Assembly (NCBI GenBank): GCA_036389715.1 | Contig: DASVWH010000029.1 | Span: 1-46,862, forward strand | Source of the DNA: DASVWH01 sp036389715 | GTDB lineage: Bacteria > Acidobacteriota > Blastocatellia > Pyrinomonadales > Pyrinomonadaceae | Length of the DNA stretch: 46,862 nt | Direction of reading: 5' to 3' | Shown here: positions 31,779 through 40,358 of the stretch, piece after piece | How positions within the stretch are numbered: position 1 is the stretch's first letter | How the letters are laid out: each line of letters opens with the position of its first letter | Program-made: the position numbers and the translations under genes | Notes under the pieces: generated by a model | Database searches by the model: none | Seen by the model: only the letters and a program-made list of their open reading frames with translations | What the model was told of the DNA's origin: nothing

Positions 31779-33287
31779 TCAGCGCCCCTGGCCGGGAGAG
31801 AACCAGTAGAGCAGCGCCTGCCCGATGCCGAGAATAAAGCCGAGCACCGCGCCGAAGACTTCAATCGTCTTCAAGTGTTGCTGCGCGACGGAGAGCACCA
31901 GCTCTTCGAGTTTCTCGACCGGGTATTCCGAGACCTTGTTGCGGACGATGCTGCCGATGTCGAACTCCGCGATGGCCTGTGGCAGACGCTCGCGCGCCGC
32001 CGCGTTGATGCGCTCTGTGAGCGCCAGCGATGCCTTGCGCACGGAATTTTCCGGCAGGTGGTCGGAGAGGCGTCCGATGGGCGCGGACATCATTCGCTCG
32101 ACCTGCGCGCTCAGGATGTTGTTGATGGAGCGCGCCGTCTCTTCGCGCGCCAGCACCCTGAGCAAGCCTTTCGAGAGAATGCCCTTGATGCGCTGCGCGG
32201 ATTCCGGGTTGAGGTGTTGAAACAGGGCGCGCAGCGTATGCGGCCGCAGCCGCTCAAGCGCGTCCGAGAGATAAGCGGCGACCGAGCTTGCCAACTCCGG
32301 CCCGCGCGCCAGGGCCAGGATGCGCCCGGCAATCTGGTCCTTGATGACCTTCAGCTTCTGCGGCTCGATATTGCCCACCAGCTCCTTGATCGGGCGCGAG
32401 AGCGCGTCGTCAATCAACGAGTTAAGAAAACTCTCGGCCCGCTGCTCGAAGGCCTCTCCGCGTAGAAACTCCTCGACGCGGCGCGGCAGCGTCGTATTGA
32501 CCAGCTCGTCCACCTCGCGGTGGATGCGTTCGCGCGAGACGAAGATTTTCTTGAAGAAGGAGAGCTGCGCATAGTAGTCGTCAACCTCGCGCTTGATGAG
32601 CGCGCCGATCTGCGTGCGCGTGTTCTGGCTCGTAGCGATCTCGGCCAGTTGGTGCACGATGGGCGGCATCTGGCGGTCTATCCGCTCTTTAATCAGCGTG
32701 ACGGTATCGGGCGTAAACATCTCGGCGAGGGTGGCGCTGCTGTCGGCCAGGTCGTCGAGCCGCGCGCCGATGAAATCCCGCACCTTGGCTTCCAGGCCCG
32801 GCTCGTTGACGAGACCTTGAAAGCGATTCTCGATGAACCGAAGCACCTGCTCGAACGTCTCGTCGTTGACCGTCTCGCCGAGACGCCGCGAGAGCAGCTC
32901 GTTGACGCGGCGCTCGATGAACTCGTTAATCACCGTGGCCGTCTCTTCGCTCTTCAGTATCCTGGCGATGTAATCGGCGACGCGATATTGGAGGGCCGAG
33001 ATGGCGTCGAGGACGGGCGCGCGCGCTCCGCCCGGCAGCGCCTCGATGAAGGAGGGATAAGCGGAACTGAGCAGCTCCGTCGTATAAGCCTCGACGAAGC
33101 CCTCGACCTTGCGGCGAAAGAAATCGGTCTCGAAGAGAGCGTTGACGACCGTCTCCTGTGAGACCAGCTCGTTGCCGACGGCGTTGCCGATGGTCTGGGC
33201 CAGCCGCTCGCGGTGGCGCGGAATCATCCCCTGCGGCCAGACCGTTATCCCCCAGAGCTTGACGGGGCGGCGCGGGCGAAAGAGCAT
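31779..33287 (-). CDS. DUF445 family membrane protein
   Basis: A protein of at least 502 residues. The long helical body is rich in coiled-coil-like segments (for example EEFLRGEAFEQRAESFLNSL), and the C-terminus has one membrane helix (VFGAVLGFILGIGQALLYWF). DUF445 proteins normally also have an N-terminal membrane helix; that helix is encoded in the same frame upstream of the first ATG (see the extension entry), so 33287 is probably not the real start. Function unknown; inner membrane with a large helical domain. Same strand as the molybdoenzyme operon, 66-158 bp after the TorD-like gene. Confidence 0.85.
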   Translation of the reverse strand: MLFRPRRPVKLWGITVWPQGMIPRHRERLAQTIGNAVGNELVSQETVVNALFETDFFRRKVEGFVEAYTTELLSSAYPSFIEALPGGARAPVLDAISALQYRVADYIARILKSEETATVINEFIERRVNELLSRRLGETVNDETFEQVLRFIENRFQGLVNEPGLEAKVRDFIGARLDDLADSSATLAEMFTPDTVTLIKERIDRQMPPIVHQLAEIATSQNTRTQIGALIKREVDDYYAQLSFFKKIFVSRERIHREVDELVNTTLPRRVEEFLRGEAFEQRAESFLNSLIDDALSRPIKELVGNIEPQKLKVIKDQIAGRILALARGPELASSVAAYLSDALERLRPHTLRALFQHLNPESAQRIKGILSKGLLRVLAREETARSINNILSAQVERMMSAPIGRLSDHLPENSVRKASLALTERINAAARERLPQAIAEFDIGSIVRNKVSEYPVEKLEELVLSVAQQHLKTIEVFGAVLGFILGIGQALLYWFSPGQGR

Positions 33288-33380
33288 CCGAATCGCCAGC
33301 CAGGCCGCGCCGTAGCCATGTCCCGTCGCGATGACGATGATCGAGATAACCCATACGAGCTTGTAGGTTTGGGTGTCTAT
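33288..33380 (-). other. 5' in-frame extension of the DUF445 gene without a canonical start codon
   Basis: These 31 codons continue the DUF445 frame upstream and encode a membrane helix and family motif (KLVWVISIIVIATGHGYGAA, then WLAIR). No ATG, GTG or TTG occurs in frame between the stop at 33468-33470 and 33287. An AGGGGAG stretch sits 8 nt before an AUA codon at 33380-33378, the best candidate start. Confidence 0.6.
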
Positions 33381-33444
33381 GGCAGGTGCTCCCCTGACTT
33401 GCGGCGGCCCGCGCCGCGAAAAGTTTGACGGAACATGACGAATG

Positions 33445-34359
33445 CTAAACGCGCGGGGCGAAGCGCGTCAAATCCGCAGACAGAGGGTCGGCCCCGGCCG
33501 CTGCTTCGACGGCCGTTAGTTCGAGTTCGGTTAAAAGAGCCGCCGTCTTTAAGGCCCTTGCTTTCCACGCTCCGGCCACTTCGCCAAGCGATGTCAGATA
33601 CGGGCCGTGGGCTTTTGCGCTGGCCGCGGCTGCCCGCGCCAGCCACCCGAGCATGCCCGCAGCATCCTGGCCGAGCAGGGCCTTGAGAATGAACTTGCGT
33701 TCACCCAATCTTAAGCCGAGCCCGAGCCGGTGCGCCGCGCGGCTCAAATCCGCCCGCGTCAGAATCATCCCGCTGCGGACGGAGCTCAACAGCGATTGCA
33801 GGAACTCTTCGACCCCATCGACGCGCGGGTCGGCTAATCCGGCAGACTCGCGCAAGGCAAGCGGGAGGCGCGCGGGCTTTCCCGTTATCTCCGCCTCTTC
33901 CATCAGGGCGCTTAAGAGAAGCTGCGCCCACTTGCTGTAAAAGGGCGGGGCCAGCTCTTCGATCTTCGAGAGGTAGAGCGGCAGCCAGCTCAAGAGGTGC
34001 TCCCAGAGGAAAGCCTTGCGCGCGCCGCGCCAGCCGAGCTTGAGCGCCGCAGTGCTTGCCGCCTCTTCCTGCTCGACCAGTTGCGCATAGAGCGCGAGCA
34101 TCACGGCCAGGTGGTCCGGCTCGGCCGGAGGCGTCCGGCCCAGCGCGCGCCAGAAACCGGCCACACGGTCACGCGCCTCGCCGCCCAGCATCCCCTCTTC
34201 GCCCAGGTAAACGGAGGCGTATGGGTAGAGCTGAAAGACGAACAGCTCCGTGTACTGGCTCGTGTCGGGCAGTGGTCCAAGCTCCAACGCCAGGGCCAGC
34301 TCCGCGGTCTCTTTTGCCGGAGGCTCCGCGAACACGGCTAAAGCGCGGAAGAGTTCCAT
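33445..34359 (-). CDS. TorD/DmsD-like molybdoenzyme chaperone
   Basis: A 304-residue, largely helical protein. VFQLYPYASVYLGEEGMLGG and the PAEPDHLAVMLALYAQLV segment (E-P-D-H-x-x-x-x-L) match the TorD/NarJ-type chaperone motif that binds the apo-catalytic subunit. It follows the molybdopterin oxidoreductase gene by 7 bp and would help cofactor insertion. It is longer than typical TorD (about 200 residues); the extra C-terminal 90 residues are helical and Ala/Leu-rich. Confidence 0.8.
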   Translation of the reverse strand: MELFRALAVFAEPPAKETAELALALELGPLPDTSQYTELFVFQLYPYASVYLGEEGMLGGEARDRVAGFWRALGRTPPAEPDHLAVMLALYAQLVEQEEAASTAALKLGWRGARKAFLWEHLLSWLPLYLSKIEELAPPFYSKWAQLLLSALMEEAEITGKPARLPLALRESAGLADPRVDGVEEFLQSLLSSVRSGMILTRADLSRAAHRLGLGLRLGERKFILKALLGQDAAGMLGWLARAAAASAKAHGPYLTSLGEVAGAWKARALKTAALLTELELTAVEAAAGADPLSADLTRFAPRV

Positions 34360-34366
34360 GCGCGTC

Positions 34367-37285
34367 CTATTCCACGCCGATTAATTCGGAATCAAGGGGC
34401 AGCCTGTAAGTCTCGCGCGAGGGTTTGAGCGGGCGCAGCAGCCAGTAGGGGCGGCGCGTGCCGTCAGGCGAATACTCTCCCGCCGAACGAGTCAGCGCCA
34501 GCCATTTTTGGTAGACCTCGTGCGACTTGCCCGTGTCAACCGAGATGTCCCCGTAGTTGTCATCCGGCGCGGCCTTCGTCACGCGCACGGCCTGATGCCA
34601 GCAGTGCATGCCGGAAACAGGGTCCGGGTGCACGGGGAAGGTCAGGTTCTGATGAACGCCGACATCCGTCCACCAGATACGCGCCGTGTCCGGGTCGCTC
34701 GAAGCATAGGGCGCGACCCCGCGCTCGCGCTTGAGGCCCCACCTCTGGCCCTCGTGTTCGAGCGCGACGGTCGCCATCATCTGCCGCTGCCCCTGGTCCT
34801 TGAGCTTCCAGCGCCCCATGTGATGGCTGCACGCGACGATGCCCGGGCGAATGCCTTCCGTCACCCAGGCGCGGACGACGAAGTAGCCGATCTCGGTTGT
34901 GACGCGGACGAGAGAGCCGGTCTTGACTCGCAGCTCGTCGGCGTGCGTCGGATGAATCCAGAGCGGGTTGGTGTGCGCGATTTCGTCTAGCCACTTGGCG
35001 TTGGCGCTGCGCGTGTGAATCTGGACGGGCAGGCGAAAGGTGGAGATGAGGACGGTCTGGTCCGGGGCCAGGTTTTCGGGATGAATGTGGCTCTTGATAT
35101 AAGTCGGTACGGACCACTCGGGCCAGCCCCAGTCGGAGAGCGTCCGCGAGTAAAATTCGAGCCGCCCGCTCGGCGTCGGAAAGCCGCGCAGGATTTGATC
35201 GTCAATCTTCACCCCGGCCATCCGTCGTCCTTCGCGGTCGGGGTCGGGCGTCGGCAGCGGGACGACGTTGGGCGTCGGGGGTTTCACCGCACGGGTGTAG
35301 ACGCGACCGAAGCGATCCTCGCGGACATCCTCCAACTCATCCGGCGGGACCTCCTCCCGGTAAATCGCGCCGACCTTCTTGCGAACCTCGAACGCCCCGT
35401 AGCGCCGCATGAATTCGAGCGGCGTCAGGCTCTCGCTCTGCGCCCGTTCCTTCAATCCCGGGACCGAATGCTCGAAGATGTAGCCGTAGTATTCGTCAAC
35501 GCTCAATCTTTCGCCGGGCCTCTGCTTTGATTCGACGAATTGACGAATGCCGAGTTCTCCGTCAGGGTCAATCCGCCACGAAAGCTCAAGCCAGAATTCG
35601 TTCTCCTCCCAGACCTCGCCGGGATTGACTTCGCGCGTGTCCTTGAGGCTCTCGCCCAGGCGCTCGCGGGCGGCGCGCAGCACGGGCTGGCGAAAGCCTA
35701 TCCACTGCGCATCGTGCGTCTCGTAGGAGTGAACGTCGTGACGCTCGGAGCCGTGGCCCATCGGCAGGATGTAGTCTGCGAAGTAAGCGGTCTCGTTCCA
35801 GGTCGGCGTCAGCGCGACGTAGCAGCCTATCAGGCTCTCGTCCTGTAAGACCTCGACCCAGGAGAAGCCGTCCGGGTTGGTCCAGACCGGATTGTAAACG
35901 CGCGTGAAATAGAGGTCCACTTTCCCGCGCCCGGCCTTGAGAAAGTGTGGCAGGAGGAAAGAGAGTTCGTTCATCGCCAGCGGGTACTCTCGCGGCCAGG
36001 TCAGTTCGTTCCAGGTCTTCGGGTGGGGCGGCGTGTAAATCGGCTTCGGGACAAACTTGTTCCAGGCGTTGGGGAAGACGCCGCCCTCCGTCGCCACCGC
36101 GCCGAGCAGCGCATTCAACATGAAGAGCGTGCGCGTGACCTGCCAGCCGCCGCTGTTGCCCGCCGATGCGCTGCGCCAGTTATGACTCGAAAAGCGCGTC
36201 CCGGCCGTCGCCACCACCTTTGCGATCTCTTCGAGCACGGCAGCCTCAACACCCGATTCGGCGGCCGCAAACTCGAAGGTATAGCCGCTGTAAATGTCCT
36301 TGAGGACCGCTTCAAAGCTCTCGAAGCTAGTCTCGATTTCCGGGCGCTCGACGGCTAGGTATTCCTCCCAGTTCCACCAGCGCCGGACGAACTCTCGATT
36401 ATATAGCCCCTTTTGAATCAGATAGTTAGCGATGGCCAGCACGATGGCGGGCTCCGAGCCGGGATAGGGCGAGACCCAGAAATCGGCGTGCGTCGCCGTG
36501 TTGGAGAGCCGCGTGTCGAAGACGACGAGCTTCGCGCCCTCGGCCTTGGCCTCGATGACGCGCTGCGCGTGCGGGTTGAAGTAGTGCCCGGCTTCGAGAT
36601 GCGAGCTGATGAGAAAGATAACCTTCGCGTTTGCGTGGTCCGGGCTGGGGCGGTCAAGCCCCATCCAGTATTGATAACCGGCGCGGCTGCTCGACGAGCA
36701 GACGTTAGTGTGCGAGTTGTGACCGTCAACTCCCCAGGCCGCCAGTATCCTTTCGGTGAACCCGTCCTCACCGGGACGCCCGACGTGGTACATGACCTCG
36801 TTATGCCGCTTCTCCATGATGGCCTTGCGAATGCGCGCGGCAAGGTCGTCGAGGGCTTCGTCCCAGGTGACGCGCACCCACTTGCCCTCGCCGCGCTTGC
36901 CCGCACGCTTGAGCGGGTAAAGGATGCGGTCCGGGTCTGTAATCTGGTTGAGGGTCGCGGGCCCCTTGGCGCAGTTGCGCCCGCGCGAGCCCGGATGCTC
37001 TGGATTGCCCTCGAACTTACGCACCTGCAAGCTCTCCCTGTCAACGTAGGCGAGCAGCCCGCAGGCCGACTCGCAGTTGAAGCAGGTCGTCGGCACGAGC
37101 ATGTAGCGGTGCTCCCTGCGCTCGGGCCAGGCGCGCGAATCCAGCTCCACCCAATCGTCCCAGCGTTCTCTCGGCGGGAAGGCCGCCAGGTGAATGCGGC
37201 TCGGACCCGGATAGAAGGTCTCGCCCCGCGCTTCCGTCTCCCGGCGCGCGGCGCTGACGCGCTTGGCTAGTTCTTTGAGTTTCAT
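34367..37285 (-). CDS. molybdopterin oxidoreductase catalytic subunit (DMSO reductase family), cytoplasmic type
   Basis: A 972-residue protein. The [4Fe-4S] site is CFNCESACGLLAYVD plus NCAKGPATL (about residues 68-110). The body has GHNSHTNVCSSSSRAGYQYW with a Cys (codon TGC) as likely Mo ligand. The C-terminal molybdopterin dinucleotide-binding domain is present. There is no Tat signal at the N-terminus (MKLKELAKRVSAARRE). With the fused FeS/NrfD subunit this resembles cytoplasm-facing sulfur-type or quinone-linked enzymes such as SoeA, but the substrate cannot be assigned. It overlaps the DinB gene by 4 bp and is followed by the TorD-like gene. Confidence 0.92.
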   Translation of the reverse strand: MKLKELAKRVSAARRETEARGETFYPGPSRIHLAAFPPRERWDDWVELDSRAWPERREHRYMLVPTTCFNCESACGLLAYVDRESLQVRKFEGNPEHPGSRGRNCAKGPATLNQITDPDRILYPLKRAGKRGEGKWVRVTWDEALDDLAARIRKAIMEKRHNEVMYHVGRPGEDGFTERILAAWGVDGHNSHTNVCSSSSRAGYQYWMGLDRPSPDHANAKVIFLISSHLEAGHYFNPHAQRVIEAKAEGAKLVVFDTRLSNTATHADFWVSPYPGSEPAIVLAIANYLIQKGLYNREFVRRWWNWEEYLAVERPEIETSFESFEAVLKDIYSGYTFEFAAAESGVEAAVLEEIAKVVATAGTRFSSHNWRSASAGNSGGWQVTRTLFMLNALLGAVATEGGVFPNAWNKFVPKPIYTPPHPKTWNELTWPREYPLAMNELSFLLPHFLKAGRGKVDLYFTRVYNPVWTNPDGFSWVEVLQDESLIGCYVALTPTWNETAYFADYILPMGHGSERHDVHSYETHDAQWIGFRQPVLRAARERLGESLKDTREVNPGEVWEENEFWLELSWRIDPDGELGIRQFVESKQRPGERLSVDEYYGYIFEHSVPGLKERAQSESLTPLEFMRRYGAFEVRKKVGAIYREEVPPDELEDVREDRFGRVYTRAVKPPTPNVVPLPTPDPDREGRRMAGVKIDDQILRGFPTPSGRLEFYSRTLSDWGWPEWSVPTYIKSHIHPENLAPDQTVLISTFRLPVQIHTRSANAKWLDEIAHTNPLWIHPTHADELRVKTGSLVRVTTEIGYFVVRAWVTEGIRPGIVACSHHMGRWKLKDQGQRQMMATVALEHEGQRWGLKRERGVAPYASSDPDTARIWWTDVGVHQNLTFPVHPDPVSGMHCWHQAVRVTKAAPDDNYGDISVDTGKSHEVYQKWLALTRSAGEYSPDGTRRPYWLLRPLKPSRETYRLPLDSELIGVE

Positions 37286-37812
37286 ACCTGCTTTGCAAAG
37301 GCGCGAATCAGCTCGGAAATCCGCGCCAGGTGATGGTCGTCATGCTCTGCGACGAAGAAAACAAGGTCGAGCACGCGGAACCCCATCCCGAGACGCGGGT
37401 GAAGCGCGCTTCTCTGGACGAACGCTTCATCGTATTCGTCCAGGCGTCGGACGAGCTCCATTCTTTCGGCGCGAAAGGCCGCGAGAATGTTTTCGATACT
37501 GCCCGCGTTGTGATTGGCCTCATGCGTCTTGCGATTTTCCAGGTCGGCGGCGTGAAGCGTCTCACGCCCGGCTTCGTAATCATCGAGGCGAATGATTCCC
37601 AGCGGCTCAAGGTCGAGCAGATGCCCTGCCTGTTCCTGGGCGGACCAGCGGCCGTCGTCTCGGCGCGTCAGCAGTTCGGGCGAAAGCGCGCGCGACAGCT
37701 CTTCTAGACGAGCCGGAGTGCCGCGCACGCGTTCGACCACGTTCGGATACATCTGGACGGGAAGAGAATCAAAAGAGAACTTGCGCTCGAACCAGCGGAC
37801 TCGCTCTATCAT
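37282..37812 (-). CDS. DinB family protein
   Basis: A 176-residue helical protein with the DinB/YfiT metal-binding pattern: GHLLDLE with a histidine around residue 64, and EHDDHHLARISEL near the C-terminus with three histidines. Members are thiol or other transferases or of unknown role. The stop overlaps the start of the molybdoenzyme gene (ATGA), which makes it an unusual translationally coupled insert in that operon. Start ATG at 37812 gives MIERVRWFERKF, typical of one DinB subgroup. Confidence 0.9.
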   Translation of the reverse strand: MIERVRWFERKFSFDSLPVQMYPNVVERVRGTPARLEELSRALSPELLTRRDDGRWSAQEQAGHLLDLEPLGIIRLDDYEAGRETLHAADLENRKTHEANHNAGSIENILAAFRAERMELVRRLDEYDEAFVQRSALHPRLGMGFRVLDLVFFVAEHDDHHLARISELIRAFAKQV

Positions 37813-37853
37813 CTCTCAAAGTCTCCCGATTGACCGGCCGCAGGAGGTCGCGG

Positions 37854-38492
37854 TCAGGCCGGATTGTTCAGCGAGCCGAAGAACGTGAAGGATTCTCGCG
37901 GCATGTCTAGCTGTAAAGTCCAGTTCTTGAAATCCTCAGCCTGCGTGCAGTTGTTGCCGCTGCCCTGGAGGATGAGACGAAAACGCGTCGGGCCTCTGCC
38001 TCGCGTGCCCTGGTTGAGCAGGCCCGTAATCTGCGCCGCGCCCGTGAAGCGCCATTCCTTGTAGAGCGACGGGCCGTTGCCGCCCGCGGGCCGGTCGTGC
38101 AGGTCCGCCCCGAAAGAGAGCGCCGTCGCGGGAATCGTGAAAGAGATCACGCCCGTCCTGCCCTGCTTATCTCTGAGCCTCAGTTGCCAGCGCCGCCCGT
38201 TGCGCGTTTGCGAGAGAGCGTAGCTCTCTTCGAGCGGATAATCTTCGCCCGGCCCGATGACGGGCTTGGCTGTCGGCCCGAACCTGACGCGGGCCAACTC
38301 GCCGAGCTGCTCCGTTCCGATGCTCTCCGTTCTTTCATACCACTCGCCCTCCTCCGCGCAGCAGGCGCAGAGCACCGGCGCGGCGGGCGGCGGGTTGAAC
38401 TCGGCCTTCGCGGGCCAGATAAGGAGCATCGCCATCCCCGTCAGGATTATGCCCCAGCTCGTGCTGCGCACCAGGGGCGCTCTCATAGTCAT
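37854..38492 (-). CDS. exported protein of unknown function in the molybdoenzyme operon
   Basis: A 212-residue protein. The N-terminal 30 residues form a signal or anchor (SWGIILTGMAMLLIWPAKA), followed by a cysteine cluster APVLCACCAEEGEW. The remainder is predominantly beta (RWQLRLRDKQGRTGVISF, EWRFTGAAQITGLLNQG, TRFRLILQGSGNNC). No family recognised. It lies between the FeS/NrfD gene and the DinB gene on the same strand, so it may be a periplasmic accessory of the complex. The CACC cluster might bind metal or heme-free cofactors (inference). Confidence 0.75.
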   Translation of the reverse strand: MTMRAPLVRSTSWGIILTGMAMLLIWPAKAEFNPPPAAPVLCACCAEEGEWYERTESIGTEQLGELARVRFGPTAKPVIGPGEDYPLEESYALSQTRNGRRWQLRLRDKQGRTGVISFTIPATALSFGADLHDRPAGGNGPSLYKEWRFTGAAQITGLLNQGTRGRGPTRFRLILQGSGNNCTQAEDFKNWTLQLDMPRESFTFFGSLNNPA

Positions 38493-38618
38493 GTTTACTT
38501 TTGTCCTCTCGTTTCAGATTGTGATGCGGCGTTTCAATAATACCGCGTTGATAAAAATGCCTGGAACCGCACGCCGCCCTCTCTCTTTCTCTCTTGAGCG
38601 GTGCGGTCGTTCGTCGTT

Positions 38619-40187
38619 TCAGGCCAGCGGCACGGACTGGCCCGCCTGCACGTAAGCGTGCTCGTAAGACAGCAGCCCGGCCAGCGCGAAGGGAATAGCC
38701 GCGAAGGCGAAGCGCAGGTCCAGCGTGCCCGTAAACACGAGCCAGGCGACGAGCCCGCCGAGGAGCGTCAGGGCGAGCCCCGCCCGAAAGTAGGTGCGGA
38801 ATCTGCCGCGCACCATCTCGCCGACGGCCAGGCGCGCGTGCGTCGTCGGGTGCGTCAGCGTGACTTCGCCCCAGACCATCAGCAGGTGCAGGAGGCTCGT
38901 CACGGCCAGCGTCCAGCAGAGGATGGGAACGGATTTTGCCGCCAGCCATCCGGCAAACGGCAGGAGCCCAGCCGCACCGGCCAGCAGCGCCTGGACCAGC
39001 AGGTGCGGCGGCAGCAGCGGGTTCTGCCACATGTCGCGCGCCTTCGCCTGCGCGAAGAGATAGGCCGTGTAGATTGCGCTCAGGACGGCCAACGGCAACC
39101 CCGCCAGCAGCAGGTATCCCTGTGCAGAGATGCTGCCGAGCAGGCTCGCCAGAAAGTGTAGCGCGAGCACCATTGTGTAACCGGCGATGATGAACGCTCC
39201 CTTGACGAGCCAGCTACGCCACTGCGGGCGCGTAAAGATCATGTAAAAGCGGGCCGGGTGCTCCAGGTCCCAGACCAGCAGTCCGCCCGTCAGCGCCAGG
39301 AAAGCGCCCGAGAGAACGGGAGCGACCCAGAGCCAAAGAGGATTGTCGGCGTTCATCAGGCCGAAAACTATCAGGAGCAGCGGGACCAGGTAAGCCCCGG
39401 CCGCGATGCCCTTGGTCCAGGTGTAGAGGCTGACGCGCCAGTCCCAGGGAATCGCGTGCCCAACGTCGTAGGAGAGGAGCGCGGCCGCCGAAGTGTTCCG
39501 GTAATCGGGATTACCGGAGACGACCAGCTCCGGTCCGCGCTGCTGCTCGCTCCACATGAAGAGCCCTCCTTCCGGGCGTCTGGCCGCCAAAGGGTCGAGC
39601 GTCGCCTGGTGCGCTCCCTTGTAGAAGAGCTTGGGCAGCGTCTCCTTTTCCGGGCGGCGGACGTTGACCGCCTCACGGTTGACCATCTGCGCGACCTTCG
39701 ATTCGGCATCGTGCATGTCTCCGACCAGGATGGCCTCGGTCGGGCAGACGACGACGCAGGCGGGCTCCAGGCCCATGTCTATCCGGTGCGCGCAGAAATT
39801 GCACTTCTCGGCCGAGTGGTCTTCCGGGTTGATGAAGATGGCGTCATAGGGGCAGGCGGCCATGCACGCTTTGCAGCCGATGCAGATGGATTTGTCGAAA
39901 TCAACGATGCCGTCCGCCCGCTTGAACATCGCGGCGGTCGGGCAGGCGATAACGCAAGGGGCGCGCGCACACTGGTTACAGCGCGTCACCTGGTGCGCCC
40001 GCCGGACCTGCGGAAAAATTCCGACATCCACGTGCTTGACGTAGGTGCGCGTCACCGAGAGCGGCACTTCATTCTCGGACTTGCAGGCGGTCGTGCAGGC
40101 GTGGCAACCGATGCACCGCGTGTGATCGATCACCTTCGCCCACTGGACCTTCTGCTCGCGGGCTTGATAGACAGGTAGCTCTCTCAT
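38619..40187 (-). CDS. fused 4Fe-4S dicluster / NrfD (PsrB-PsrC type) electron-transfer membrane subunit
   Basis: A 522-residue fusion. Residues about 16-185 are an FeS subunit with four cysteine groups: CIGCHACTTACKSE, CNQCARAPCVIACP, CIGCKACMAACPYD and CNFCAHRID...CVVVCP. Residues about 245-515 are an NrfD/PsrC-like membrane domain with about eight helices that exchanges electrons with quinone. It links the molybdenum subunit (34367) to the quinone pool. ATG 40187 is chosen; sequence above it is repeat-derived. Two other genes separate it from the catalytic subunit, which is atypical of Psr-type operons. Confidence 0.92.
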   Translation of the reverse strand: MRELPVYQAREQKVQWAKVIDHTRCIGCHACTTACKSENEVPLSVTRTYVKHVDVGIFPQVRRAHQVTRCNQCARAPCVIACPTAAMFKRADGIVDFDKSICIGCKACMAACPYDAIFINPEDHSAEKCNFCAHRIDMGLEPACVVVCPTEAILVGDMHDAESKVAQMVNREAVNVRRPEKETLPKLFYKGAHQATLDPLAARRPEGGLFMWSEQQRGPELVVSGNPDYRNTSAAALLSYDVGHAIPWDWRVSLYTWTKGIAAGAYLVPLLLIVFGLMNADNPLWLWVAPVLSGAFLALTGGLLVWDLEHPARFYMIFTRPQWRSWLVKGAFIIAGYTMVLALHFLASLLGSISAQGYLLLAGLPLAVLSAIYTAYLFAQAKARDMWQNPLLPPHLLVQALLAGAAGLLPFAGWLAAKSVPILCWTLAVTSLLHLLMVWGEVTLTHPTTHARLAVGEMVRGRFRTYFRAGLALTLLGGLVAWLVFTGTLDLRFAFAAIPFALAGLLSYEHAYVQAGQSVPLA

Positions 40188-40255
40188 CTCTGCGAGGCAT
40201 CTTAACTTAACGCTCCGCTGCGCTCCAACTCGGAAGAGATTGCTCCGGTTAATTA

Positions 40256-40352
40256 TTGATTCATTTAGTCGTTTAATCATTTAATCATTGAACAATTCAC
40301 CGAGCAGCTCAATGAATCGATCGCCGGATGAATCAATGAATCAATAACTGAA
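40256..40352. repeat. octad-armed inverted intergenic element B4
   Basis: Five octads TTGATTCA, TTTAGTCG, TTTAATCA, TTTAATCA, TTGAACAA (40256-40295), a core TTCACCGAGCAGCTCAA, then TGAATCGA, TCGCCGGA, TGAATCAA, TGAATCAA, TAACTGAA (40313-40352). It fills the gap between the tandem FAD oxidoreductase stop and the FeS/NrfD leader. The core shares GCAGCTCAATGAATC with B2 and AGCTCAATGAATC with B3. Confidence 0.8.
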
Positions 40353-40358
40353 TCCCTT

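Noticed and set aside
36661..36720. Selenocysteine at the molybdenum ligand
   Set aside because: The codon at the ligand position is TGC (Cys), not TGA, despite the nearby selC.
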